DNA from: Pleurodeles waltl
Taxonomy: Eukaryota > Chordata > Amphibia > Caudata > Salamandridae
Direction: 5' to 3'
Length of the DNA stretch: 64,000 bases
Assembly (NCBI RefSeq): GCF_031143425.1
Contig: NC_090437.1
Span: 845,631,978 to 845,695,977, forward strand
The notes below the pieces were generated by a model that was not told where the DNA came from, made no database searches, and saw nothing but the letters and a program-made list of their open reading frames with translations. Of the stretch, positions 46,516 to 58,560 are shown one piece after another (position 1 is the first letter of the stretch; every line of letters starts with the position of its first letter). The position numbers were made by a program, and so were the translations under genes.

Positions 46516-47566
46516 TTACTGTAAGTACTGATTGATGAGGTCAGTCCTAGAATGAGCTGCACCTTCCTCATTTGCCTCCTCATCACTTTCTATGTCTGCA
46601 ATACTAGCCACTGGTCCAGCTGCCTGGTCTTCATCATCAGCTAGTAGTGGTATCTGACGTCTCAGCGCAAGATTGTGGAGCATGCAACAGGCAACTATGA
46701 TCTGCCATATCTTTTGGGGACTGTAGAGGAGGGAACCTTCAGAGACATCCAGGCACCTGAATCTGGCCTTCAGAAGGCCAAATGTCCTATCAATTACATG
46801 CCTCGTACTGTCATGGGCCTCACCGAAACAGAGTTCCCCTTCTGTGGCAGGGTACACTAGTGTCAACAACCAGGGAAGTTTAGACTAGCCATAGTCACCT
46901 GTGTGCACAAAGGTAGGACCTGTTACAATACAGGTATAGCCAGGGGAAGAATGTGATGACAGGTGCCATAACAGAAATAATCATCCAAATGCATACATAC
47001 CAATGAGCCAAGCCCTCTGTCTGTGTAGTCGTGCCATCATGTGTGGGACATTGCTGTTCCTCAGAATGTAGAAGTCATGCACAGAACCAGGAAACCTGGC
47101 TGTGGCTTGTGAGATGTTCTGGTCTGCCACACACACCACATGTACATTTATGGAGTGAGTTCTCCCTGTTACTATACACCTGCTCATTGGCACTGGGAGG
47201 GACCAGGGCCTTCACAGAGGCCAAATCTGCATGTTGGGGGGACCTGATGTAGCTGTCCAGGTGTTTCAATAAAGCACACAGTCCATCCTTCAACAGAAGA
47301 CTGAACATGGTCTGTGACATCCCTGCTGCCACGCCCACTGTATTCTGAAAGGAGCCTGTGGCAAGAAAGTGTAGCACTGTCAGGACTTGTACTGTGGGAG
47401 TGAAGGCATATGGATTACGTATGGCAGGCAATAGATCAGGCTCCAACTGGGTACATAGATCCATGACGGTCTGACGATTCAGACGATAGGTCTGCATGAT
47501 ATGCCTCTCCTCCAGGGTTGCAAGGTTGACTAGAAGATGGACACTGGTGCCTGTCTTAATCTCCTC
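46516..47566 (-). pseudogene. HARBI1-like DDE transposase, copy D (inactivated)
   Basis: Reads LATLEERHIMQTYRLNRQTV, LHFLATGSFQNTVGVAAGM and SQTMFSLLLKDGL. At about 47205 VKA is followed directly by LVPPSANEQVYS, so roughly 20 residues carrying the first catalytic Asp (the IDGTHV box) are deleted. A frameshift near 47160 leads to FPGSVHDFYILRNSN with the second Asp kept. Intron 47000-46899 (GTATG...ACAG); exon 3 opens with a stop and then holds RHVIDRTFGLLKARF, where the usual Glu is Asp, and an acidic C terminus ending LINQYLQ. It is divergent from Myb-B and convergent with Myb-A. Confidence 0.88.
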
Positions 47567-48089
47567 TTGACAGGGTGTCTAGGATAGAGAGGAAAGGATG
47601 GACAAAGTGATAAGCACTTCACACATGGAAGCAGAACATGTTATAATCACACACACCTAACACGGTAAACATGCGTTGCACTGTTGAGATATACTAAAAT
47701 GGACATGCTGAAGAAGCTGGACACCATCCTTGCTGCACATTGCTGCATCTGATAGATAGTTTGTGATACACATCACATGTGTAATGTTCCATATGTGGTA
47801 CACTGAGCTGTCCTGCACTGATCATGTATATAGTCATGCTATATAACTATATGGTTACACCGCCTATGTGCCTCTGAATATCCAGCCATATCACGTCACT
47901 GTGTCATGCATGTCACATGTATAAGCCACACCATGATGGCACAACATAGTCCCACTCCACAGTTAGGCCAAAACAAATGTATGGCACACTTATTTTGGTG
48001 CAGCAAGGCATGAGATGTGCATAAAATGGTAGCCACCTGTCCTGCTGCACAGGACAGGTAGAAGTGACCTAAGTCTGCCGGCATATGTT

Positions 48090-48225
48090 GTCATGGTGGT
48101 AGGCGGTCGCAACCACTGTGCAACTTCTCATTGGTTAACTTTGCTGCCTATGGGGGACTGGGGCCAATGGCAATGAACGCCTGCGGTGACGGTCCTGTAC
48201 ACGACGGTCAGGACTGCCATTTTCT
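48090..48225. promoter_or_regulatory. Probable divergent promoter of transposase and Myb-B, copy D
   Basis: The reverse complement aligns with 28155-28288 of copy B. ATTGG at 48130 and CCAAT at 48164 are candidate NF-Y sites. It lies between the transposase (5' side near 47566) and Myb-B (ATG 48311). Function is inferred from conservation and position. Confidence 0.55.
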
Positions 48226-48310
48226 GCAGCCTTGCTGACTTGATTCCTGACACTCCTGCAAGCAGGACCTGCACGAGCTGAGCTGCTGTGTACTGTCTCT
48301 GGGAGCCATC

Positions 48311-51300
48311 ATGCCATGTCCTGCAGGTGATAGTGCCCCAGTCTTCACCCCAGAAGAGTTCCACAAGCTGGTGGAAGGGGTCCTGCCCCTGTACAGACAG
48401 CTGTATGGGGCACCAGAGTAGCAGGTGAGCCCAATGCCATAGTCATGTGTGCTAGGGGCGTGTGTGATGGTGAATGGTGTTAGTGTACCAGGAAGGAAGA
48501 ACATGAATGCAGAGGGCATGAAGTGTAGTGGTGTGAACCGAGAGGATGGGTATGTATGGGCACTTGGTGAGTCAGATGCTAATAGTCCACTGCTGTTGGT
48601 ATGGTGCCAGTTTACATGACTTTCTCCTTCTGCCTGTGTCACCCATGCAGGTCACGCCCATCAAAAGAAGTGGATATGGGGTGCCATCGCCAAGCAAGTC
48701 CAGGCCCTGGAGGTCCACGGCCAGGGGAGCACCCATTGCAGAAAGCGGTGGGAGGATCTGAGATGCTGGACCTGGAAGACCGCGGAGGCCCAGCTGGGGA
48801 TGTCCTCCCAACGAGGGAGGGGTGTCCGTCGGACCCTGACCCCCCCTAATGGCCCACATTTTGGCAGTGACCTACCCTGAGGTGGATGGGCGTTTGAGGG
48901 CAGCTCAGCAGCCACAAGAAGGTGAGTACTGACTGTATCCTGGGACTTGGCTGGCCTGAAATGGGAATAGGTGCCTCAATCAATGTTGCATTGTAGTAAT
49001 AGCAACATATATATCAACAATAGCAATTGGCTATTGAGCACGCTGGCAGAGTTTATTTTTGTAGATGGGTTGCCATGCTTTACATTCGGTGGATGTACAT
49101 CTCCCATTTCGAGAACTCTCCATGTCTGTAATGTGGAGATAGTCTAATGACATAGGCATATGTGTGACTACCCATGTATAACCCTATGTATTGAGTATTA
49201 CCTGCTCCATCCATCTGCATTGGTGACTCTCAGGTGTCAGAACAGTCCCATCTGTGTAGCGTACCCGTATATGCTATTGTGTGACTCTCCTTTTATCACT
49301 GAGACTATGAACATCATGTACTGCTTATGGTATTGACTGACTGTGGCACTGGTATTGCAGTTCCACCACAGAAATGACATTCATGGGACAGGTGTATTGG
49401 CTTTATATCTGAATAGGCATTTATAGGTGATCTGCTGACTGTAGGTTAAGGTTTGATTTCAAACATAATGTATTCCTAGGAGCAATACTTGTGGGGATGT
49501 CACCTTAAAACCAATGGGATGGTACTAGAGGTGGTAAGTGCCCTGGCAGATCTCATATGACACCATGGTGTGTATATGGCATGTATGACAATGCCCTAGC
49601 AAATTCTATGCTACATTGCTGAGTTACTGCCTACATCATACCTACATCATGTCGTCATGAATAGTTGGGGGCACATGTGATGGGCTGGGACTATTTCAGC
49701 TTGCTTTGGCAAATATGTAGGGTTTTGGAGGGTTTGGGGTATTGCATGAGACATGGCATGTTGATGTGAATCATGTTTTGCTATTAGTCTCCTCAGGCTG
49801 CCTCACGTAGTGGCGGGATGTGTAATTGGTGTACAGGCAGAGGTATTTGCCCATGTGTGCCTAATGTATGCAATTAATTACCATCTTAGATGTATGGTGT
49901 CTGGGCTCTGTGACAGGTCTTGCCATTTCTGGAATGGTGTGTGTGTGTGAGGGTGGAGCTGTAATGGTGTGTAGTCCAACTGGTGTAGCTGCATGTGTGG
50001 TGGCATTGGAAGTAGTCCATGATGCAATATGTGTGTTCCAGAAGTACATCTGTTGTGACATTGCACTCAGTGAGTTAGTATGGATGTATTATATATGCTA
50101 TTTGGCCAAATGTAGATGCACTTAGCAGTATGCTAAGTAGTGATATATGCGTTTGGTGTCTGCTGATCTGGCTCTGTGATAGGGTCTGACTATTCACATG
50201 GCTATACCACAGATTCAAATTGGATACATGACATGTTACCTGTTTGGGTGCCTGACTTGTGATGGCTAAATCATAGTTGTTCTTTATTATGGCATTGCTG
50301 TACAGAGTAGCCTGCCATGCGATGGGCAGGTGCTGTGACATCTGTGAGTGGAGTTGTCTTTACTGTAATGGATCTATTACCGAGTACATGGACTAATCAG
50401 GTATTGTTAGTGTTGAGGCCTAAAGTGTTGTGTTTAGTCAGCTGCACATCCAGTGGGTGATAGGGGTAAGGAGAGGTAGGATGTGTATTCAGGCATTCAA
50501 ATGATACTGCATCCAGGGCATGCTATACCAGCTAAAAGGACTTCGGTTGGCATCATGTGGATGACTCCAGTAGTGCTGTCCTACTTAGATATTGTTGTAG
50601 ATGTGAGGGTTGGCATGCAGGTGTGGGTAGTAGTGACATGTAATGACATTATGTAGGTAATGTGTATTGGTAATTGCGATGGGCTAGCCATGATATGTAT
50701 AGTCACAGATGTCCATTTTTACCTGTGTGTACGAGAGGTAGGTGGTAACCCATATTCACCCTATCTCTCTCTCCCTCCCTCTCCTATTTCTGTGCATCAG
50801 CATCATCAGGCGAAGGAGAGGGGGCATAGGCGAGTTGGAAGCTGCAGCCCACAGGACCTAGGAAGCTGCTACCAGCGAGAGGGAGGGACCCAGCGGGATG
50901 GAGGGTGAGGGGAGTGCCACAGGGAAGACCAGATCTTCTACCTCATCCTTGGAATCCTCCCTGGTGGTGACAAACCCATCTGGGAAAACCCCAGCACCAT
51001 CTTTGTCCGCCACCCTGCTTACTAGCACCGCCCTCCCTATAGCTCCCCACCCAGTTGCCCGTGCCCACTCACCCAGGAGGGTGGGCATCTCCTTTGCCGC
51101 AGGCACCCTGCTCCTGCCCCAGTCAGCCTTGCTGCCCTCAGTGAGGAGGCTATTGACCTCCTGAGGTCCATCTCTGTGGGTCAGTCCACCATCATGAATG
51201 CCATCCAGGGACTGGCAGCTCATGTCCAACAACAATGAGATCTTGGAGGACATTCACTGTTCCCTGGCTGGCCTCTAGAGATCCTTTCAGGCTCTGGCCC

Positions 51301-52243
51301 CCACACTGACGGCAGCCAGTCACCCTATGTCTACCGTCCCTCTTCCAACTACCTCTTCCCAATCTCAAACGACTCTCCCCAAACCTAGCCAAAGCACACA
51401 TACACACAGGCATGCACCCACTGCAACAGACAAGGGTGCCACTGACAAACACAAGCACCAAAAGACCCACCACCATCTTGGACACAAGCAACAGCCAACT
51501 TCAGACATTACCAACATCCACTTCCTGCACTGACTCCCCTACCAAACCCTCCTTCACAGACGCTACACCAGACACACCTGTAGCCACTACACCATCATTC
51601 ATGGATCCAGCCACAAGTCCTACCTTGCCCACAGTCAGCACAATATCAGACCAACAGACATCCACCCCAGTCACCACATAAGCAACCACCACAACCACCA
51701 ACATCCCTACATGCAGCATATGTACCATACCTGCAGACACCACCAAAACAGACAGTTACCCATTCAGCATGGCATCTCCCTGCACCTCCTCCCCCCTCCA
51801 AAGACACATAAATACCTGTACTCACCCACACCCTCAAGCAATACACGCATGCACTTGCACCCAAGACAGCCACACCGACACACCTTACAACCACTCCCTC
51901 TCCCTCCAGTACCAAACCCTTTTGCCATGACCATCACCGTGTGCCTAAGAAGCATTTCCTCTCAGAGTTTTCCTTGTTCCCTACTACCATCCCACCCTGT
52001 GAAACCCCCAAGCGTTCTTCCTCCCTCCCCAAATCCAGCCCTTCCACCTCCAAGTCCTCCCCTGCCCTCCTGCTAGTGCTCATGCCCCTCCCTCAGCAAA
52101 TAAGTTTACCCCTCCGAAGCCCAGGCCCAAGGACCCCCCTCTCAAACCCAAGCCCAAGGATCCCCCTCCCAAACCCAAGCCAAAAGACCCCCACAAACCT
52201 AAGCCAAAAACTCCACCCCACAACCCCCCCCTCCAATCCCTGA
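48311..52243 (+). pseudogene. Myb-B (second Myb/SANT-like protein), copy D, three exons
   Basis: Exon 1 is 48311-48424 (114 bases) reading MPCPAGDSAPVFTPEEFHKL, with VEGVLPLYRQLYG and a stop (48419-48421) one codon before the GTGAG donor. Exon 2 is 48651-48921 (271 bases) with HQKKWIWGAIAKQVQALE and STHCRKRWEDLRCW, then a frameshift near 48845. Exon 3 starts near 50802 after GTGCATCAG. It contains ARAHSPRRVGISFAAGT, LSEEAIDLLRSISVGQSTIM (frame-shifted), a long Thr/Pro/Ser/His-rich stretch and the motif KKHFLSEFSLFPTTIPP near 51945. It ends in KPKPK-like and PPSNP repeats at 52243. Same architecture as in B. Confidence 0.75.
48925..50800 (+). other. Intron 2 of copy D Myb-B, no other gene seen
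   Basis: Begins GTGAGTACT and ends GTGCATCAG. It is about 1.9 kb against roughly 0.45 kb in B. I see no coding frame or nested element with recognisable ends. Confidence 0.5.
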
Positions 52244-52924
52244 GGTGCCTGTCTGTCCCCTTGATCCCCCTATCATGTGAAGGTCATTTTGCAGTCAGGA
52301 GTCAAGTTGGGGCACTCTAAGTACCTTTGGCACTTTGGACTGGCTATTGGCCTTTTATTCGTACATAAGTTTATTTTTAAATGTTCTTATTTATTAATAC
52401 AACTGGCTCAACATGTTGGATTCAAAATTGACATACTTGTGTTGTGTGTGCATCTGTGTGTGTGGTGATAGCTATGTCATATGCGTTGTGTGGTGCTGGC
52501 ATGTTGTGATGTATACTTCGTTGTATGGCAGTGTGATTTTGTTTATTGGTTGTCTGGTGTTGTTACATGTTGTTGTTAGTATATGTTGTCATGTGGAGTC
52601 GTTGTGCGAGCAGGAGCAGTGGGAGGACTTCCATTTCAGGTTCAATGGAAGCTCCAGTCAGGTGTGTGTTCCAGAAGGTAGGTGTTTCCTTTTTTTAGCT
52701 GTGGTTTCTGCCAGGGTTTTTGTGGTGGTGTGACCGTGGCGGTGTGCAGTCTTGTAAAATGTCCAGTGGGAACATGGTCCCCACCAGCTTGAAGGTGCCT
52801 ACTGCCATTCATGGTGGCATGTCTGCACCGGCAGTACTGGTGGTGGTTTGCCTGTGTTCTGTTGGGAAGTCACCATGGTCATAATTTACTGGTCTTCACC
52901 GGCGGGCCGCTGGTGGTACGACCA

Positions 52925-52973
52925 CTGTCACCAACATGGCGGTCCTGAGGCAGCCAAACTCATAATGACCCCC
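52925..52973. repeat. Right terminal inverted repeat of copy D
   Basis: Reverse-complemented it begins GGGGGTCATTATGAGTTTGG and continues to CTCAGGACCGCCATG. TAA follows. Confidence 0.8.
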
Positions 52974-54814
52974 TAAGTGTTTAGTTCCAAAATCATTTGC
53001 CTTGTAAAGTCTGTTACAAAAGCTCTTGGTGGCAAAATGTGGTCAGACTCTTAAGACAGTTCACTTCATGTGGCCAAAGTCACAGTTATGTTTCAGAATA
53101 TTGAGCACTAGGGTTTAAGGATATTTCTAGCCATTTGTTATTTTGACATATTTATGTATCTATTTTACATATTTAAAACAAGACCCAAATAATGTGCACT
53201 TTATAATGACAGTTACAATACAGAAGCACTTAAAATTAGTTACAATAAAACATACTGAGAACAGGATGCCATTAAGACAACCCGAGATAGATAGTTCAAA
53301 AACAATATTAAGCTAACAGGCAGGCAGAAAACTGTATGGTGAGTGTATCCAGACATCTCCATGGAGCCACCACCAGACATGTGTAGGTTCACCAACCATT
53401 TATGAATTAGTGCTTAAAGGTAATCCCATCAAGGGTACAAAGAAGTTACGTTCCTCATTGCTCCAGTTCCAGGTTGACTTATTACTAAATATGTATTTAA
53501 AAGGTTTGCCTTCTATGAAGAACTGAAATACTGATGGTGGATGGGTGATTGGCTATTTTGTTTCCAGTATAACTGTCTGTGCAAAGCAGCAGTTTATGTG
53601 ATGTAATGAGCCCTTATAGGGTTGAGCAGCCTCCACAGGAGGATTAGCTGCCTGTCTGAAGGTCTGTGCATGAGACTTGAAAACACCCAGCACTTAGAAC
53701 AATGTAAGGATGTTGAAGTGGAATAAACTATTTTATGGTGAAAGAGGACAAGCATATGTCAATTTACATTCCATGTGTTCCTGTGGCATCATTATTTTCT
53801 GGCACATTTGTGTGATAACAAATGTTGTATGCTTCCAATGATAGTCACATGACATGCCTTCCTGAGTAGTCCATTACAGGCCAAATCAATATAATAGTCT
53901 TGATTCTGTAAGCACAGAAGTTGACTTTGTGTCATCAGCAGTTAAGTTGGTCTTTCACAGCAGTATTGCAGCTATTCTGCCTGTCATGGAAGAGGCTTTA
54001 GGCTTCTAGGTTTCAATGTTTTCCTGTTTTATTTTCATTTAAGACACCTTGATTCTGTAGGTCAAAATGTAAAACCGTACACACATGATGATACTTTAAT
54101 ATTAATGAACCACAAACTGATGCATACTAGAAACGGTAGGCAAGGCGGTTATTTGGAAGGCAAGAAAAGGCAAGAAAAGGGGGTGAGGAATTTATGAGAG
54201 TTTTTCAACCAACCACTCTCTGTCACCTTTCCCAACAATTTATTGCATTCTGTTTTCACTCATTGCACTTCCTTTATGCATCATTAGCAAATAGAGGCCC
54301 TTGCGATGCTAAGAGCGGAACAAGATGTCATCCTGTGACTGGGCATCAAGGGTGCATGGTGTCACTTCTACAATGGTTTGCTCTAGTATATATCAAAGTT
54401 TCAACTGGAAAAGTTGCTGGTTTGGTAACATAAATAAAGGCTGAGATGTCAGAAAAGCTATCTGCAGAGTAGTTGTGTTGTCAATGGGCATTTTACTGTG
54501 GGTTTGAAGATTATGACTAGTCTGCATGCTCATATTTTTCAGTATCATCACAGTACAGGCGTCCTTTAGGAGGATGGTGACTAGAAGGAATGAAGAAGAA
54601 ATTGCAAACTTTGGGATTAATTTATATCTTGGCAGATGCGTTTGGACTATTTAATCTATCAACTGTGCGCTTGTTTTATAGGTTAGCGGTACGATGAACG
54701 AAACTCGGTCATATCTGCGGCGTCTCTGTCGTTTTCAGCCTACTCTGTCATTGGAGTAGTTGCCTAAAAGCAGCTGATGGAATTGTTTCAGCCAGAGCTC
54801 CACCACATGATTAC
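52974..54814. other. Interval without a recognisable gene
   Basis: No coding frame with family resemblance and no terminal repeats. A small direct repeat GGCAAGAAAA lies near 54160-54180. Probably unique or long-decayed DNA. Confidence 0.45.
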
Positions 54815-55690
54815 GGCCCTCATTACAACCCTGGTGGTCGGTGATAAAGTGGCGGTAATACCACCAACAGGCTGGCGGTAAATACCACCAAATTATAACC
54901 ATGGCAGAAAGAGATAAAACAGACAGCCACTTTACCACACCGACCGCCAGGACGGAAACAACAGGCACCACAGCAGGAGACGCCTACAGCCAGGCAGAAG
55001 TCAATGTTCCACCCACCATATTAAGACCCTGCAAACTGCCACCTTTTCCGGGGCAGTACCAATGACATCAAAAGCTTGGCGGAAACACTGCACAGAAGGG
55101 AAACGACTCACCTCTGGAGACTCAGGGAAGAACCAAGTCGCCATGGAGCCTGAACTGCATATATTCCCAATGCTGTTCTACGTCCTGCTCCACCATGAAC
55201 ACCAACAATGGTGAAGATGACCACGGTGAGTACAGCCACCTAGCACACAGGGGAGGAGGGGAGGAAAAAGAGAGTGGCACACACACGCACAACATACACC
55301 CCCCACACACTCACACCATACACACAAGCAGATGCAGGTATAAAACATATACACTCGGTACCCCTCTGGAAAAATCCAACGACAACACGAATATATAAAA
55401 GTGAGCGTAATAAGATAAATAAAGTAGTAATACATGCATCCAATCTAAAAGTATATACATATTTACAAATCAAGAGACGCTGCCTAGTCTTCAATGTTGG
55501 TGGGCCACAGGCCCACATCACAAAGTCCAAGGCCCCACTTGACTCCTGCAACAACACGGAGAGAACACTGCATGGGCATCAGTTCGAAAATAGGCAGGCA
55601 GCTCAGTGGGACATGGAACTGGGGGGCACTACAGCCAGCAGATGGAAACACCACTGGTCCTGGAGGGGTCAACATGCCCTGTGCACTCTC

Positions 55691-56060
55691 CTGGGTGAGT
55701 GCAAGGCCACAGTCTCTCAAGTGGGTGACTTGCCCACTGGCTCTGGAGGGTGCAAAATGCCCTTTGCTTGGTCCTGGGCAGTGCAAGGCCACATTCTCTC
55801 AAGTGGGTGACTTGCCCACTGGCTCTGGAGGGGACAACACGCCCTGTGCTCTTCATCCTGGGGAGGATGGGGTGAGTGGGTGGATTCTCCACTGGTTCTG
55901 GAGGGGGCATTGTGCCCTGTGATCTGCATCCTGGGGAAGATGGGGTGAGTGGATGGCTTCTACACTGGTTCTGGAGGGGGCATCATGCCCTGTGATGCAA
56001 GTCTTGGGGAGTGCAAGGTCACAGTCGTTCAGGTGGGTGTCACACCCACCCGATTTGCAG
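55691..56060. repeat. Tandem array 3' of Myb-B in copy F
   Basis: Unit starts (CTGGG or CTTGG) at 55691, 55774, 55858, 55931 and 56004, giving periods of 83, 84, 73 and 73. Long units carry the CACAGTCTCTCAAGTGGGTG core with the palindrome AGTGGGTGACTTGCCCACT; short units carry GATGGGGTGAGTGG instead. The long/short mix is the same as in copy A. Confidence 0.85.
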
Positions 56061-56094
56061 GGGGCAGGCCGCACAACAGCCCATGGATGCAGGA

Positions 56095-58503
56095 CTACAC
56101 ACTGTCTGCCGGCGGTGATGGCTGCTCAGTAATGGTGATGTTGGTGCTGCTAGTGGTGGTGGGGGGAAGCTCCAGCCCATCCCCTGCAGCCTCAGACGGC
56201 TGCCCACTGGTGGTGGTGGTGCTGGTGCTGCTGGTGGTGGTTGTGGGGGGAAGCTCCTGCCCATCCCCTGTAGCCTCATACGGCTGCCCACTGGTGGTGG
56301 TGGTGCTGGTGCTGCTGGTGGTGGTTGTGGGGGGAAGCTCCTGCCCATCCCCTGCAGCCTCGGATGGCTGCACCACCATGGTTGGTGGTGGGGGCTCCGA
56401 CTGAGTCCCAGCACCAGGCCCTTTGCCCTTTCTGGCAGCAGCTGGTGATGGCTCCTTGCTCTTCTTGGCAGCAGCTGAGGACGGCTCCTTGCTCCTCTTT
56501 GCAGCAGCTGGGGTTGGCACCTTGACCTTCACTGTAGCAGCTGGGGGTGCCACTTTGACCTTCCTGGCAGTACTTAAGGCAGGCACTCTTTCCATGTGGC
56601 TGCATGGTGCCCGGGATCCCTTTCCACCACGAGTTGCTGGGGAAACTACTGGGCCAATGGACTGTGTGGCTGAGGTGCTTGCCTGGGATTTACACACCCT
56701 GGCCAGACATGAAGGACTGGGGGCAGGGGGAGGGTAGAGGTCAATGGTGGAGAGAAAAAGCTGCTTAGGGACTTTGGGGTGGGAAGAGGGAGAAGGCCTG
56801 GGATTGGAAGAAGAGGGAGTGGTTGTAGGAGGTGTCTGCTGTGTTTGGGTACAGGTGCATGGGCTGAATGCTGTTGTGAGGTGGATGTCTGTTTTCGGGT
56901 GTCTGTTTGTGGGTGGCTGTTGTGTTCGTGTACTTTGGGAGGAGGGGGCACAGACACAGTGGAAGAGGACACAGGGGATGTGTGCATGGCTATTGGGGTG
57001 GTGACTGCCAGTGAGGTGTGCATTCTGATAGGTGTGCTGGTGATGGAGGTAGTGGATGATGATGTGGTGCATGCAGGTGTGAGAGTCGCCGCAACTGTGA
57101 GGGAGGTGGAGGGGCCCACAGTGGAGGCAGTGGACATTGGTATGTCTGCATCTGGATGGTGTTTGTGTGAGTGCCTGTGGGATGATGTGCGGTGCCTGTG
57201 TTTGCTTGTGTTGTCTTGTGTGCATGCTCATTTGCCTGTGTGGTTGGGATAGGGTTGGGTTGAGGGGAATGGGATTGGGTAGAGGAGATTGGAGATGGGA
57301 GGACGGAAACAGGGACAATGGCTGCCATCAGAGAGGAGGCCAGAGCCTGGAATGATCTCTGTTGGTCCGCCAAGCCAGTGTGAATGCCCTCCAGAAATGC
57401 ATTGGACTGTAGCATTTGGGCTGCCAGCCCCTGGATGGCATTCACAATGGTTGACTGTCCAGCAGAGATGGATCACAGGAAGTCAATAGCCTCCTCACTT
57501 AGGGCAGCAGGGCTAACTGGGGCAGGGCCTGAAGTGCCTGGGGCGAAGGAGATGCCCACCCTCCTGGGTGAGCGGGCAATACGATGAGGGGCTGCTGGGA
57601 GGGCGGTGCTGGTACGGGGTGGCGGCTGTACCTGTAGCTGAGGTGGGCACAGAGGTGTCCGTCACCACCAGGGAAATTCCATCGGAGGAGGTATCCAGGC
57701 CCGAACTGTCCCCTCCAGTCTCTGCCGTGGTGCTCCCCTCGCCCTCCGTCCCACTGTTGCCCTCACCGTTGGTGGACTCTGCCTCCTGGGTCCTGTGGGA
57801 TGCAGGTCTCTCAGTCGATGGTGCCTCTACTCCTCTGCCAGATGATGCTAATGCACATAAGGACAGGATGACAAAACAAAACAGAGGGGAAGAGACAAAG
57901 GACACACTTAGTCAATGGCTGCACCAACACCACTGTTGGCATACACAGCACCCTCACACACAGGGACCAGGCCTACGCACTATGCAATGCACTACCAGTA
58001 ACAATACTAGTCACAAGGGCATGGGGAGGGGCACATACCGCCCACTGAAGCATATCTGGGACCCACACACCCCTGCCCAGTAGTGGATGCCTACTAGCTA
58101 GGTTGGAGGAATTTCACATTAGAACCCTGCCCAACATGGGACCTACAGTGCAATGTCAGCCCTGGCCTTGGGGGGCACCTACAGGCACACACCCCACCAG
58201 GTGTAAGTTGTAATGATGGGCACTGTACTCACCTCCTTTTTGCTGCTGTGATGCCCCCAAGCACCCACCCAGCTCCAGATAGGCCACTGCCAGTATGTGG
58301 GCCATCAGGGGGGTCAGAGTTCGACGAACACCCTTTCCTTGTTGGGAGGCCATCCCCAGCTGGGCCTCCACCGTCTTCTGTGCCCAGAGTCTCAGGTCCT
58401 CCCACCGTTTGCGACAGTGGGTGCTCCGCCTGTCATAGACCCCCAGGATCCGCACATCCTTGGCGATGGCATGCCATATACCCATCTTTTGATGGGCGCT
58501 GAC
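56095..58503 (-). pseudogene. Myb-B (second Myb/SANT-like protein), copy F, exons 2 and 3
   Basis: Exon 2 is 58503-58233 (271 bases) with MGIWHAIAKDVRILGVYDRR and STHCRKRWEDLRLWAQKTVE, the C-terminal half of the trihelix domain; it stays open. Exon 3 begins at 57847 after GTGCATTAG and reads an acidic stretch, then ARSPRRVGISFAPGT in a shifted frame, a coiled coil with SAGQSTIVNAIQGLAAQMLQ and HTGLADQQRSFQALASSLMA, a His/Thr/Pro-rich region, KQLFLSTIDLYPPPAPSP near 56770, and three GDGQELPPTTTTSST-type repeats before the stop at 56095. A stop near 57480 and frameshifts break exon 3. Exon 1 is missing. Confidence 0.78.
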
Positions 58504-58560
58504 CTGCAGAGGAAATGTACACAGGGAAAGGTATTATTTAGACCGGCCTGCCTGTTACAC

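Larger units (their letters stand above)
42818..52973 (-). mobile_element. Harbinger copy D, full length, three genes
   Basis: The left end is GGGGGCTCATTATGACTTTG and the right end, reverse-complemented, GGGGGTCATTATGAGTTTGG, both followed by GACCGC or GACCGCC motifs. TA lies outside both ends but a clean 3-bp duplication is not visible (GTA left, TAA right). It holds Myb-A (plus), the transposase (minus) and Myb-B (plus), the mirror image of copy B. It is 10.2 kb long. All three genes are broken. The termini differ clearly from those of A, B and F, so this is a sister family. Confidence 0.85.
54815..58560 (-). mobile_element. Harbinger copy F, B-type, right side missing
   Basis: The left end GGCCCTCATTACAACCCTGG matches copies A and B. 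Inside are a tandem array and Myb-B exons 3 and 2 on the minus strand. Myb-B exon 1, the transposase, Myb-A and a right end are all absent; sequence after about 58560 is unlike B. F is therefore a truncated copy, by deletion or by insertion of other sequence. The break position is approximate. Confidence 0.8.
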
